Positions 34,993-44,331 of a stretch of DNA of 64,000 nt are shown piece after piece; positions within the stretch are counted from its first letter, which is position 1; every line of letters begins with the position of its first letter. The notes beneath the pieces are model-generated. The model had not been told where the DNA came from. It did not search any database and saw only the letters and a list, made by a program, of their open reading frames with translations. The stretch lies in contig NZ_BAABWQ010000004.1 in NCBI RefSeq assembly GCF_040370365.1, forward strand, positions 434,001-498,000, in the 5' to 3' direction. The position numbers and the translations under genes were made by a program. Source of the stretch: Shimia sp040370365. Its GTDB lineage: Bacteria > Pseudomonadota > Alphaproteobacteria > Rhodobacterales > Rhodobacteraceae.

Positions 34993-35925
34993 TCACGGCA
35001 GCGGAATGAACTCTTCTGTGTCACCCGGCGGAAGCTGAAACCGCCCATGCGCCCAATCTCCAGCGGCCCAATCTGCCTTCGCGGCCTCAATCTTTTCTTT
35101 ACTGGAGCTGACAAAATTCCACGAAATGTAGCGTGGCCCGTTCATCGTCGCGCCACCCAGCGCCATCAAGCGTGCGCCCTGGGGACCAGCCGTAACGGTG
35201 ATGGCGTCACCGGGTCGAAACACCACCATTTGCCCCACCTCAAACACGTCACCTGCAATCTCAACGGCCCCTTGCACCACATACAGACCGCGATCCTCGT
35301 GGTTGTCCGGCATCGGCAGCTTGGCCCCCGGCTGCAACAGCACATCCGCATAAAACGTCTCTGACAACATGCTCACCGGTGTTTTTGCCCCCCAAGCATC
35401 TCCAAGGATTAGGCGCACTTCTTTGCCTTCTCCCTCCAGGACCGGCAGCGCCTCTTTGCCATGATGTTCAAACATGGCCGGATCATCCTCTCGATCTTCC
35501 GGCAACGCGATCCAGGTCTGAATGCCAAACAGCGAGCTCGGCGTCTTGCGTGTCATCTCGCTGGTACGTTCTGAATGTGTCACGCCGTTTCCGGCCACCA
35601 TCCAGTTCACTTCACCCGGATAGATCATTTGATGCGTGCCAAGACTGTCTCGGTGCTCAAACTCTCCCCGATAAAGATAAGTCACCGTGCCGAGACCGAT
35701 GTGCGGGTGAGGACGCACGTCAATGCCCTGCCCGGTCAGAAACTCAGCGGGGCCCATTTCATCAAAGAAAATGAATGGGCCAACCATTTGTCTCTTTGGA
35801 GCAGGCAACGCCCGGCGCACCGAAAACCCGCCCAAGTCGCGAGACCGCGGCACGATCACCGTCTCAATCGACTCCAACGACGTCGCATCCGGCATGGTCG
35901 GTTCAAGCATCGGGTTCCAGCTCAT
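34993..35925 (-). CDS. Pirin family protein
   Basis: A bicupin of 310 aa. The N-terminal cupin shows HPHIGLGTVTYLYRGEFEHRDSLG with the metal-binding histidines, and GNGVTHSERTSE follows. Pirin proteins vary between quercetin dioxygenase and redox-sensor roles. The function here is not predictable. AAGGAGG precedes the ATG at 35925. Confidence 0.93.
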   Translation of the reverse strand: MSWNPMLEPTMPDATSLESIETVIVPRSRDLGGFSVRRALPAPKRQMVGPFIFFDEMGPAEFLTGQGIDVRPHPHIGLGTVTYLYRGEFEHRDSLGTHQMIYPGEVNWMVAGNGVTHSERTSEMTRKTPSSLFGIQTWIALPEDREDDPAMFEHHGKEALPVLEGEGKEVRLILGDAWGAKTPVSMLSETFYADVLLQPGAKLPMPDNHEDRGLYVVQGAVEIAGDVFEVGQMVVFRPGDAITVTAGPQGARLMALGGATMNGPRYISWNFVSSSKEKIEAAKADWAAGDWAHGRFQLPPGDTEEFIPLP

Positions 35926-36043
35926 GGCATGTTCCTCCTTGGGAATTGACTTGCCCCCAACTTAGGAGCAAATCGCCCCCCCGCCAAACCCCGCGCCACG
36001 CACAGGTTCTGTGCACCTCTACGCCGGAGCCCGTTTGCCAAGC

Positions 36044-36670
36044 TCACATGCCAAAGATCAACTTCGCCGCAATCGCCCACATGGTGATCCCCACCACCAC
36101 ATCCAAAATCTGCCACGCACGCGGATTGGTGAAAAAGGGTCGTAACAGCCGCGCTCCAAACCCTAGCGTGAAAAAGAACGCAAAACTCGCGATCACAGCG
36201 CCCATACCAAAAGCCCAAGCAGGGCTGTATTGCGCAGAAATCCCCCCCAGCAAAACCACTGTGTCCAAATACACATGAGGATTGGCCCATGTCAGCATCA
36301 CACAGGTCATGACCGCAGCGCTCAAACTGCCCGCTGTCCCCCCTTTGTCAGCAAGAGCATCTCCACCTCTTAGCGCCGCGCGGAAGTTCATCGCGCCGTA
36401 GACAATCAGGAAAGCCGCCCCCGCAAACCGTACCCAAGTCAGCAACGTTGGATTGGCGGAAATGAGTGCGCCAAAGCCAGCAACACCTAGCGTAATCAGA
36501 ATGGCATCTGAGATCGCGCATGTCAGCACCAACGGCAAAACGTATTCACCGCGCAGCCCTTGGCGCAATACAAATGCATTCTGCGCACCAATCGCCATGA
36601 TCAGCGAAAATCCCAATGCAAAGCCTGCCGTGGCCGGGCCCAAAACACTTAAGTCCATCAAATTCTCCAT
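36044..36670 (-). CDS. argO: LysE/ArgO-type amino-acid exporter
   Basis: At 208 aa this has six predicted helices with the LysE signature GFALGFSLIMAIGAQNAFVLRQGLRGEYVL at the N terminus. ArgO/LysE proteins export arginine or lysine. The divergent ArgP-type regulator at 37124 fits the known argP-argO pairing, but here an unknown gene lies in between. A weak 6-bp hairpin (36000-36014) lies downstream. Confidence 0.9.
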   Translation of the reverse strand: MENLMDLSVLGPATAGFALGFSLIMAIGAQNAFVLRQGLRGEYVLPLVLTCAISDAILITLGVAGFGALISANPTLLTWVRFAGAAFLIVYGAMNFRAALRGGDALADKGGTAGSLSAAVMTCVMLTWANPHVYLDTVVLLGGISAQYSPAWAFGMGAVIASFAFFFTLGFGARLLRPFFTNPRAWQILDVVVGITMWAIAAKLIFGM

Positions 36671-36758
36671 GCAAGCGAGACAACCGCTTGTGGATTTGAC
36701 TAGAGCCCCAAAACCAATTACTCAAATTAAAACATCTGAACAAACATTAGAACTTCTT

Positions 36759-37127
36759 ATGACGCTGATTGACTTCAAAAAGCTGCCGCCAGAGTCTCGA
36801 GAAACCAAAATGACCTATTGCAGGCGTTTGGAGGCACAGGGCTATGACGAAATGTTCCTGCGAAAGGCTTTGGCCTTTCACTACAATATGGCGCTTGAAG
36901 ACATGGCGCCGTTTCTGGAACAGTTTCCGACGGCGCGGCTACGTCACATTGAAACGCTGCGAAAACTCCATCCCAATCGCACAACATATTCCCTCACGAT
37001 CAAGCTGGCACGCAATTTGGGTCTCAGTCCCGAACAGGCCAGCACATGGATTGAGGTCTATGAAACCGACTTTGCGCAACGGCCTCAGGTGTGCCCCACC
37101 CATGTCACTCCGGCAAAACCGCAATGA
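36759..37127 (+). CDS. Unknown 122-aa protein between argO and argP
   Basis: A helical, mixed-charge protein (LIDFKKLPPESRETKMTYCRRLEAQGYDEMFLRKALAFHYNM...). Its stop overlaps the argP start by 4 bp (ATGA), which suggests a real gene translationally coupled to the regulator. No ribosome site precedes ATG 36759. A TTGACT-N17-TACTCA promoter-like pair (36696-36724) would put transcription start close to that ATG, so a short-leader or leaderless message is possible. No family is recognised. An open frame continues upstream into the argO coding strand and is probably non-coding. Confidence 0.55.
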   Translation: MTLIDFKKLPPESRETKMTYCRRLEAQGYDEMFLRKALAFHYNMALEDMAPFLEQFPTARLRHIETLRKLHPNRTTYSLTIKLARNLGLSPEQASTWIEVYETDFAQRPQVCPTHVTPAKPQ

Positions 37128-37999
37128 CCCTCGACTATGCCCATCTCGCAGCCCTTGCCGCCATCTTGCGGACCGGCAGTTTTGAGGGCGCAGCCGGTGC
37201 ATTGGGCGTTACGCAATCTGCGATCTCTCAACGTCTTAAAATGCTTGAGGAGCGCGTGGGCATGCCTTTGGTGCTGCGCGGAACCCCCTGTCAGGGTACG
37301 GAAACCGGGCGCCGCTTGGCTGCACATCTGGATCAGGTTGGCCTGCTGGAAGGCGCCCTTGCGCGTGATCTCTCAAAACTCTCGCCGCGCACCGCCCGTC
37401 TGCGCATCGCGGTCACAGCAGACAGTCTCGCCACGTGGTTTCTCAAAGCCGTGGCCGAGGTGCCTGATGTGTTGTTTGATTTGGTGATCGACGATCAGGA
37501 CTTCTCCGCCGATTGGTTGCGCCGCGGTGAGGTGATCGCCGCCGTCACCGCGCATGAAGCACCCATTTCTGGCTGCGACAGCCTGTCCCTTGGCCCGATG
37601 GGCTATGTTGCCTCTGCCAGCCCAGCCTATATGGCGCGCCATTTCCCCCATGGTGTGACCGCAGAGGCAATCGCACAGGCCCCGGTGTTGATCTTTGATG
37701 CCAAAGACCGCCTGCAACATATCTGGACGTCTCAGAACCTCGGCGTCACCACCACGCCGCCCAGCCACCGCCTTCCCTCCGCCACCGGTTTTGTGGAGGC
37801 CTCTCTGCTTGGCCTCGGTTGGGGGATGAACCCTGAGCCCCTGATCCGCTCCCATCTGGCCAGCGGCGCATTGGTGCCATTGCTGGAAAACACACCATAC
37901 GAGACCCCGCTCTTCTGGCAATCCAGCCGTCTCTTGGCCCCGGCTCTGGCACCGCTCACCAAAGCGGTGCGGCGCGTGGCACAAAGCCATCTGAAGTGA
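37124..37999 (+). CDS. argP: LysR-family regulator, ArgP type
   Basis: At 291 aa from ATG 37124, the N-terminal winged helix (LAALAAILRTGSFEGAAGALGVTQSAISQRLKMLEERVGMPLVLRG) and effector domain (LRIAVTADSLATWFLKAV) match ArgP/IciA. It should activate the divergent LysE-type exporter in response to basic amino acids. The start is fixed by the overlap with the upstream gene. An 11-residue extension to 37091 is unlikely. Confidence 0.9.
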   Translation: MTLDYAHLAALAAILRTGSFEGAAGALGVTQSAISQRLKMLEERVGMPLVLRGTPCQGTETGRRLAAHLDQVGLLEGALARDLSKLSPRTARLRIAVTADSLATWFLKAVAEVPDVLFDLVIDDQDFSADWLRRGEVIAAVTAHEAPISGCDSLSLGPMGYVASASPAYMARHFPHGVTAEAIAQAPVLIFDAKDRLQHIWTSQNLGVTTTPPSHRLPSATGFVEASLLGLGWGMNPEPLIRSHLASGALVPLLENTPYETPLFWQSSRLLAPALAPLTKAVRRVAQSHLK

Positions 38000-38116
38000 C
38001 CCTTTCGCCACACCATTTTTTGGCGATTCCGACTGTTCCCTAAAAACCTCTAAGCTGTGATAGGCTTACGCCATTCAAGACACATCCTCAGCGCTTTCCC
38101 ACGGAGCGACCCAAAG

Positions 38117-39244
38117 ATGACGTCCGCACAGCCACAGCTCAAGGCATCAATCCTGGCGCAGCGCGCCGAGATCGACACCCTGCGCGCCATCGTCTGTGTG
38201 ATCCTCGTCTTGCACCATATGGTGGGTATTTCGCCAAGCCATGGCCTGGAACTTCCGCTGGATCACCCGATCAGCCTGCTCAGCCATACCACCGAAGACA
38301 TGCGCATGCCGATTTTCAGCTTCATTTCCGGCATGGTGTTTGTGCGTGTCACCGGCCTTTGGCCTGATGCACGTCTCACCATCCGCAAAAAGGCCCGCCG
38401 CCTGCTCTTGCCCATGGCCTCGGTTGCCACCGTGTTTTGGTGCGCCCGCCAACTGGTGAACACCGATCAGATTCCCTTGCCAATGATCTATGTCAGCAGC
38501 TTCGCGCATTTCTGGTTCTTACAGGCCAGCTTTCTGATCATGACCGCCGCTGTGCTGATCACCTGTGTGCTGGGCGGCGCGCATCACCGCAAAATCGCCG
38601 CCGGACTTGCGGTGATCGGGGTGCTTTGGTGGGGACTGGGACTGTTGCCTCTGCCCCAAACCAACTGGTTTTCGATCACCAACGCCGCTTTCTTACTGCC
38701 CTTCTTCATGTCCGGCTATCTGGTGAGTCAAACCCCGCACCTGCGCCTTTCCCTGAGCACGGCCCCTTGGGCACGGCCCGCAGGCGGGCTCCTGCTCGCC
38801 ATAGGCCTTTACGTTGGCTGGCGCCTTGCGACCCATGAGCTGATCCTCACCGGAACGCCCCGTCGACTTTTGGCCATCGCTCTCGGTGCCTCAGCCTGCT
38901 TCGGCTTGCTGATGCTGCGGCCGCATTCTGCGCGGCTTGCCCGCGTTGGCACAAATGCCTACGCCATTTACTTGTTTCACGTCTTCTTCACCGCCGCGGT
39001 CACACACACTTGGTGGGCGTTGGCCAGCCCGGGCAACATCTGGGCCGTGACACTTTTGGGTGTGGCAATCGGCATGATCGGCCCTGTTCTCTTGCAACAC
39101 ATGATCGTCCGCAGCCCCGTGGCCGCACAGCTGTTTCTTGGCTTACCCGCCGCACGCCTACGCGCGGGCAAACAAACGGACACACAAAAAGGGCGCGCCA
39201 AGACAGCACGCCCTCTTCAAAAACAAACAGAAACCAGCGCTTAA
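38117..39244 (+). CDS. Acyltransferase 3 family membrane protein
   Basis: At 375 aa this has ~10 membrane helices. The N-terminal RAEIDTLRAIVCVILVLHHMVGIS carries the family Arg and His, and MPIFSFISGMVFVR the second conserved motif. Such proteins O-acylate sugars, lipids or antibiotics at the inner membrane. The target is unknown. Start ATG 38117 is preferred over 38057 for domain fit, with GGAG ~11 bp upstream. The 3' end overlaps yebC by 4 bp and contains the yebC terminator. Confidence 0.88.
   Translation: MTSAQPQLKASILAQRAEIDTLRAIVCVILVLHHMVGISPSHGLELPLDHPISLLSHTTEDMRMPIFSFISGMVFVRVTGLWPDARLTIRKKARRLLLPMASVATVFWCARQLVNTDQIPLPMIYVSSFAHFWFLQASFLIMTAAVLITCVLGGAHHRKIAAGLAVIGVLWWGLGLLPLPQTNWFSITNAAFLLPFFMSGYLVSQTPHLRLSLSTAPWARPAGGLLLAIGLYVGWRLATHELILTGTPRRLLAIALGASACFGLLMLRPHSARLARVGTNAYAIYLFHVFFTAAVTHTWWALASPGNIWAVTLLGVAIGMIGPVLLQHMIVRSPVAAQLFLGLPAARLRAGKQTDTQKGRAKTARPLQKQTETSA
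39186..39214 (-). terminator. Intrinsic terminator of yebC inside the acyltransferase coding end
   Basis: On the minus strand a 9-bp stem with one G-T pair (39206-39214 with 39190-39198) and 7-base loop is followed by TTTTTG, 26 bp after the yebC stop. It is embedded in the last ~20 codons of the convergent acyltransferase gene. Confidence 0.8.
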
Positions 39245-39981
39245 AGCTGTTCCATGACCTCGTCAGACGCCTCAAAGTTCGCGGTGACACGCTGCACGTC
39301 GTCGTCATCTTCCAGCGCATCAATCAGCCGCATGAGCTTCTGCATACCTTCCAGATCAAGCTCTGTGGTGGTGGTTGGCTTCCACACCAGCTTGGTGCTG
39401 TCAGACTCACCCAATGCCGCTTCCAGCGCATTGGACACGTCATTCAGATCGGTGTCTTCGCACCAGATGATGTGCCCATCTTCAGAGCTCTCCACATCCT
39501 CGGCACCGGCTTCAATTGCCGCTTCAAAAACCGTGTCCGCATCGCCAACAGTCGCCGGATAGGTCACCTCACCTTTGCGGTCAAACATGAACCCAACCGA
39601 GCCAGTCTCGCCAAGGTTGCCACCGCTTTTGGTGAAGGTCGAGCGCACCGTCGAGGCCGTCCGGTTGCGGTTGTCCGTCATGGTTTCGACAATCACCGCC
39701 ACGCCATTGGGGCCATAACCCTCATAGCGGATCTCTTCATAGTCATCGCCCTCACCCGCAACCGATTTCTTAATCGCGCGGTCGATCACGTCTTTGGGCA
39801 CCGATTGGCTCTTGGCTTCTTTCACCGCCAACCGCAGGCGCGGGTTCTTCTCTGGATCGGGGTCGCCCATCTTGGCGGCAACGGTGATCTCTTTGGAAAG
39901 TTTCGAAAACAGCTTGGACCGCGCAGCGTCTTGGCGCCCTTTGCGGTGCTGAATGTTTGCCCATTTACTATGGCCGGCCAT
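39241..39981 (-). CDS. YebC/PmpR family protein
   Basis: At 246 aa this is the standard family length: MAGHSKWANIQHRKGRQDAARSKLFSKL at the N terminus, then GPNGVAVIVETMTDNRNRTASTVRSTFTKSGGNLG and an acidic C-terminal half. Members act as transcriptional regulators or as translation factors that relieve ribosome stalling at proline-rich stretches. It is monocistronic with its own terminator. Confidence 0.96.
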   Translation of the reverse strand: MAGHSKWANIQHRKGRQDAARSKLFSKLSKEITVAAKMGDPDPEKNPRLRLAVKEAKSQSVPKDVIDRAIKKSVAGEGDDYEEIRYEGYGPNGVAVIVETMTDNRNRTASTVRSTFTKSGGNLGETGSVGFMFDRKGEVTYPATVGDADTVFEAAIEAGAEDVESSEDGHIIWCEDTDLNDVSNALEAALGESDSTKLVWKPTTTTELDLEGMQKLMRLIDALEDDDDVQRVTANFEASDEVMEQL

Positions 39982-40123
39982 GGTTCGCCTCCGGGAATGT
40001 CTTGGCTCTATGTGGTGTCAGGGGTCTCTATACGTCAGAGCAGCCAAAGGCCGCAAGCCGCTTGCGTTTCAAAGCGCCCTGCGGTTGACTCTCCACAAAC
40101 CAATTCACAACAGGCCGCCCCTT

Positions 40124-41896
40124 ATGACCACCGATCAGATTATCCTTTTCAGCCTGTTTGGCGGCGTTTTTGTCATGCTGCTCTGGGGGCGCTTTCGCTA
40201 TGACTTGGTTGCGTTCACCGCCCTTATGCTCGGTGTCGTTCTTGGCGTGGTCCCGACCAAAGACGCCTTTGCGGGTTTTGGGCATCCCGCCACGCTGATC
40301 GTGGCGCTGGTGCTGATCGTCTCCGCCGGTCTTGTGCGCTCCGGCGCGGTGTTTCTGATCACCCGCACCTTGGTGGACAGCACCCGCAAGTTGGGCACCC
40401 ATATCGGCATCATCGGGGCGATTGGGGCCGTGCTCTCAGCTTTCATGAACAACGTTGCCGCCCTCGCCCTGCTGATGCCCGTGGACATCCAGACCGCGCG
40501 CAAAGCAGGCCGCAGCCCGGCCAAATCTCTGATGCCACTGTCCTTTGCGACCATCCTTGGCGGCATGGCCACGTTGATCGGCACGCCGCCCAACATCATC
40601 ATCGCCTCCATCCGCGAAGACGCCCTTGGCGAGCCATTTAAGATGTTTGACTTCGCCCCGGTTGGCGGCATCACCGCGATTGTCGGCCTTGCCTTTGTGG
40701 CGCTGATCGGTTGGCGCTTTATTCCTGATCGCGAAGACGCCGGTAAAAAAGTGTCCGACCTTGGTCAATACATCGCCGAGCTGACCATTCCCACCGAGAG
40801 CAAGCTGATCGGCAAACGTCTGGGCGAACTGGAACCAGACGCCGAAGAGGCGGATGTCCAAATCCTGGGGCTAATGCGGGATGGCAAACGGCTCTACGGC
40901 TCCGCGCGCACCAATGTGCTGCGCGAGGGGGACGCGCTGGTGCTTGAGGCCACACCTGATGCATTGGATGAATTTCGCACCGCACTGTCCCTGAATTTTT
41001 CTGATGAGAAGCGCGAGGAACACCTCAAAGCGGCCGGAGACGGGCTGGATATCATCGAAGTTGTCGTCACAGAAAACGCACGTATCACCGGTCGTACGGC
41101 ACAGGCTCTGGGGCTGGCGTGGCGACAAGGGGCCGTGCTCATGGGCATCTCCCGTGAAGGCCGCCGCATCCACAGTCAAATCCGTAAAACCGTGGTGCAG
41201 CCCGGCGACATCCTCTTGATCCTTGTGCACAAAGACCGCGGCCCCGATGTTACCGACTGGCTTGGGTGTCTGCCGCTGGCCGACAGGGGCTTGGTGGTGA
41301 CCGCCAACAGCAAGATGTGGCTGGCCATCGGTTTGTTTGTGGGCGCGGTGACCGCCGCGTCTTTTGGTTTGATCTACCTGCCCATCGCGCTTGGATTGGT
41401 GGTGGTTGCTTATGTGCTTGCCAATATTGTGCCCATAAATGAGCTTTACACCCATGTGGAGTGGCCCGTGGTTGTGCTCTTAGGCTCCATGATCCCGCTT
41501 GGCGCAGCCCTCGACAGCTCAGGGGGCACCGCGCTGATCGCCAATGGCCTTGTCGATCTGACAGCTGGTTTCCCGGCTTGGGCAGTGCTCACTGTTTTGA
41601 TGCTGGTGACCATGACGCTCAGCGATGTGCTCAACAACACCGCCACCACCATTGTCGCCGCCCCTGTTGGCATTCAAATGGCGCAAAGCCTTGGCGTTTC
41701 CGCCGACCCTTTCCTTATGGCGGTTGCGGTTGCTGCCTCCTCGGCATTTCTCACCCCGATCGGGCATAAGAACAACACGCTGATCCTAGGGCCCGGCGGC
41801 TACAGCTTTGGCGACTACTGGCGCATGGGGCTGCCCCTCGAAATCTTGGTGGTTGCTGTGTCGATCCCTGCGATCCTGCTGTTCTGGCCGCTCTAG
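40124..41896 (+). CDS. SLC13/DASS-family permease with two TrkA-C domains
   Basis: At 590 aa from ATG 40124 the layout is membrane helices, a cytosolic pair of TrkA-C (RCK_C) domains at ~residues 205-375, and more helices. Helix motifs include MNNVAALALLMP, GTPPNIIIASIR, DVLNNTATTIVAAPV and LTPIGHKNNTLILGPGGY, the repeated N-T/N-x-P hairpins of the DASS/ArsB group. Substrates of close relatives include sulfate and dicarboxylates, which I cannot distinguish here. Its neighbour maeB converges behind a strong terminator. Confidence 0.9.
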   Translation: MTTDQIILFSLFGGVFVMLLWGRFRYDLVAFTALMLGVVLGVVPTKDAFAGFGHPATLIVALVLIVSAGLVRSGAVFLITRTLVDSTRKLGTHIGIIGAIGAVLSAFMNNVAALALLMPVDIQTARKAGRSPAKSLMPLSFATILGGMATLIGTPPNIIIASIREDALGEPFKMFDFAPVGGITAIVGLAFVALIGWRFIPDREDAGKKVSDLGQYIAELTIPTESKLIGKRLGELEPDAEEADVQILGLMRDGKRLYGSARTNVLREGDALVLEATPDALDEFRTALSLNFSDEKREEHLKAAGDGLDIIEVVVTENARITGRTAQALGLAWRQGAVLMGISREGRRIHSQIRKTVVQPGDILLILVHKDRGPDVTDWLGCLPLADRGLVVTANSKMWLAIGLFVGAVTAASFGLIYLPIALGLVVVAYVLANIVPINELYTHVEWPVVVLLGSMIPLGAALDSSGGTALIANGLVDLTAGFPAWAVLTVLMLVTMTLSDVLNNTATTIVAAPVGIQMAQSLGVSADPFLMAVAVAASSAFLTPIGHKNNTLILGPGGYSFGDYWRMGLPLEILVVAVSIPAILLFWPL

Positions 41897-41966
41897 TCGC
41901 GCAAAGGTTAACGCGCCTCGGCGCCCACATTTTGGCGCAGACGCAATACTGACGTGATACAGACGC

Positions 41967-42006
41967 AAAACAGCCCCCGCCAAAACTGGTTAACGGGGGC
42001 TGTTTT
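41967..42006. terminator. Strong bidirectional terminator between the SLC13 permease and malic enzyme genes
   Basis: A perfect 13-bp stem (41967-41979 with 41994-42006) and 14-base loop is bounded by AAAA on the left and TTTT on the right. It can therefore terminate convergent transcripts from both sides. Confidence 0.9.
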
Positions 42007-42023
42007 CAGGTCCAAAAGCCGGC

Positions 42024-44300
42024 TCAGCCGTAGGTCGACACAGCCGTCCCAGCAAGCGCTGCAATATTGAGAAGCCCACGCACAGTGATCGATGGAGTTA
42101 CGATATGCGCCCGGTTGCCCATTCCCATTAGGATTGGCCCAACTTCAAGCCCATCTGCCACTGATTTCAAGATGTTACGCGTCGCGCCAGCAGCATCTGT
42201 GTTGGAGTAGACCAACACATTGGCCTTTCCACTCAAACGCCCACCGGGGAACAAACGGTCCCGAAGCTCAGGATCAAGCGCAGCATCGGTGTGCATTTCT
42301 CCTTCATATTCAAAGTCATGCTCGTTCTGGTCCAACAACTCCAGCGCCCCACGCATCACCCGACCAGACCGGCTATCAAGGTTGCCAAACTGGCTCCCCG
42401 AGCACAGCGCAATTTTGGGAGCGACGCCAAATCGGCGCACGTGACGCGCCGCTGCAATCACAGTTTCCGCCACCTGTTCAGAGGTCGGCTCGATATGAAT
42501 ATGCGTGTCCGCCAGGAACAACGGGCCTTTGTCTAGAATGATCAGAGACAGCGATCCCACAGGGTGTAACTCTTTGTTTTGCAACAGCTCCGTCACATAC
42601 CGCAGATGCCAGCGATACTCTCCAAAGGTGCCGCAAATCATGCTGTCCGCATCTCCGCGATCCACCGCAATGGCAGCAATTGCTGTGCTGTTGGTTCGCA
42701 TAATAGCCCGCGCGCTGTCCGGGCTCACACCCTGACGACGTAGCTTGCTGTGATAATGCGTCCAATACTCTCGATAGCGCTCATCCTGCTCTGGGTTGAT
42801 CAGCTCAAAATCAACGCCCGGTTTGATTTTTAACCCTGCCTTTTCAAGACGATGTTCAACAACTTCAGGACGGCCAATCAAGACCGGCGTGTCCACAGTC
42901 TCCTCCAACATCGCCTGCGCCGTGCGCAGCACACGCTCGTCTTCACCTTCCGCAAAAATGATCCGGCGACGCGACATGCTTGCCGCTTCATACACCGGTC
43001 GCATAATCATCGAAGACCGGAACACTTGTGCCTGCAATTTGTCTTCATAAGCATGCAGATCAAGATCTTTGGTTGCGACACCAGAGTCGATCGCCGCCTT
43101 GGCGACAGCCACTGCAATCGTTGGCAACAAACGAGGATCAAATGGCTTCGGAATCAGATAGTTAGGACCAAACGTGAGTGTCTCACCTTTGTAAGCCACC
43201 CCAACTTCAGCGCTGGTGGTTTCGCGTGCCAGACTGGCAATCGCCTCAACACATGCCAGCTTCATCGCATCGTTGATCTCGGTTGCACCAGCATCCAAAG
43301 CCCCACGGAAAATAAACGGGAAGCACAGAACGTTGTTCACTTGGTTTGGATAGTCTGATCGCCCCGTCGCGATCAAAGCGCCTGGCGCAGCTTCACGTGC
43401 TTCTTCAGGCATGATCTCAGGCGTCGGATTGGCAAGTGCAAAGATGATCGGATCGTCTGCCATCTGCTCGACCATCTCTTTGGTCAACAGGCCCGGACCA
43501 GACACACCAAGGAAAAGGTCGGCACCTTCCATGGCTTCCATTGTGGTCCGCTTTTCAGTGGATTGCGCGAATTCCGCCTTTTCAGCGGTCAAATCGTTGC
43601 GCTGCTTGTGCACCACGCCTTTGCTGTCCAACATCAGGATGTTTTCGTGCTGAACCCCCATGGTCATCAGCATCTTGAGACAGGCGATGCCCGCAGCCCC
43701 TGCACCCAGCGCAACAACCTTAATCTCTTCGACTTTTTTCTTGGCCACAATCAACGCGTTGTAGGCAGCTGCAGCCGCCACAATTGCGGTGCCGTGTTGA
43801 TCGTCATGAAACACCGGAATGTTCATGCGCTCTTTGCAAATCCGCTCAACCAAGAAGCAATCAGGCGCCTTGATATCTTCGAGATTCACCGCACCAAATG
43901 TGGGTTCCAAACGGCATACCAAATCCGCCAGCTTCTCTGGATCAGATTCGTTCACCTCAATGTCAAAACAATCAATACCGGCGAATTTCTTGAACAGAAC
44001 CGCCTTCCCTTCCATCACCGGCTTGGACGCCTGAGCGCCAATATTTCCAAGCCCCAAGACAGCCGTACCATTCGAAATTACCGCGACCAAATTGCCTTTG
44101 GCAGTGTAGCGCGTTGCATCCGCTGGGTTTTTCTCAATTTCGAGACAAGCCTCTGCCACGCCCGGACTGTAGGCAAGGCTCAGGTCACGACCCGTGGTCA
44201 TGGGTTTGGTGGCGCGAATCTCAAGTTTGCCGGGTTTTGGAAATTCGTGATACTTTAGCGCGGCCTCGCGCGCGCGGTCATTGTCCTTGGTGTTCGTCAT
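42024..44300 (-). CDS. maeB: NADP-dependent malic enzyme fused to phosphotransacetylase-like domain
   Basis: This enzyme oxidatively decarboxylates malate to pyruvate. The 758-aa protein has the malic N domain (KPMTTGRDLSLAYSPGVAEAC), the NAD(P)-binding domain (FHDDQHGTAIVAAAA, GAGAAGIACL) and a C-terminal PTA-like domain from ~residue 430 (SRRRIIFAEGEDERVLRTAQAML). The PTA region is usually catalytically silent and mediates acetyl-CoA control. It lies next to gap. Confidence 0.96.
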   Translation of the reverse strand: MTNTKDNDRAREAALKYHEFPKPGKLEIRATKPMTTGRDLSLAYSPGVAEACLEIEKNPADATRYTAKGNLVAVISNGTAVLGLGNIGAQASKPVMEGKAVLFKKFAGIDCFDIEVNESDPEKLADLVCRLEPTFGAVNLEDIKAPDCFLVERICKERMNIPVFHDDQHGTAIVAAAAAYNALIVAKKKVEEIKVVALGAGAAGIACLKMLMTMGVQHENILMLDSKGVVHKQRNDLTAEKAEFAQSTEKRTTMEAMEGADLFLGVSGPGLLTKEMVEQMADDPIIFALANPTPEIMPEEAREAAPGALIATGRSDYPNQVNNVLCFPFIFRGALDAGATEINDAMKLACVEAIASLARETTSAEVGVAYKGETLTFGPNYLIPKPFDPRLLPTIAVAVAKAAIDSGVATKDLDLHAYEDKLQAQVFRSSMIMRPVYEAASMSRRRIIFAEGEDERVLRTAQAMLEETVDTPVLIGRPEVVEHRLEKAGLKIKPGVDFELINPEQDERYREYWTHYHSKLRRQGVSPDSARAIMRTNSTAIAAIAVDRGDADSMICGTFGEYRWHLRYVTELLQNKELHPVGSLSLIILDKGPLFLADTHIHIEPTSEQVAETVIAAARHVRRFGVAPKIALCSGSQFGNLDSRSGRVMRGALELLDQNEHDFEYEGEMHTDAALDPELRDRLFPGGRLSGKANVLVYSNTDAAGATRNILKSVADGLEVGPILMGMGNRAHIVTPSITVRGLLNIAALAGTAVSTYG

Positions 44301-44331
44301 TCTTAATCTCCCAATCCCCTCGCTCGGCGCA

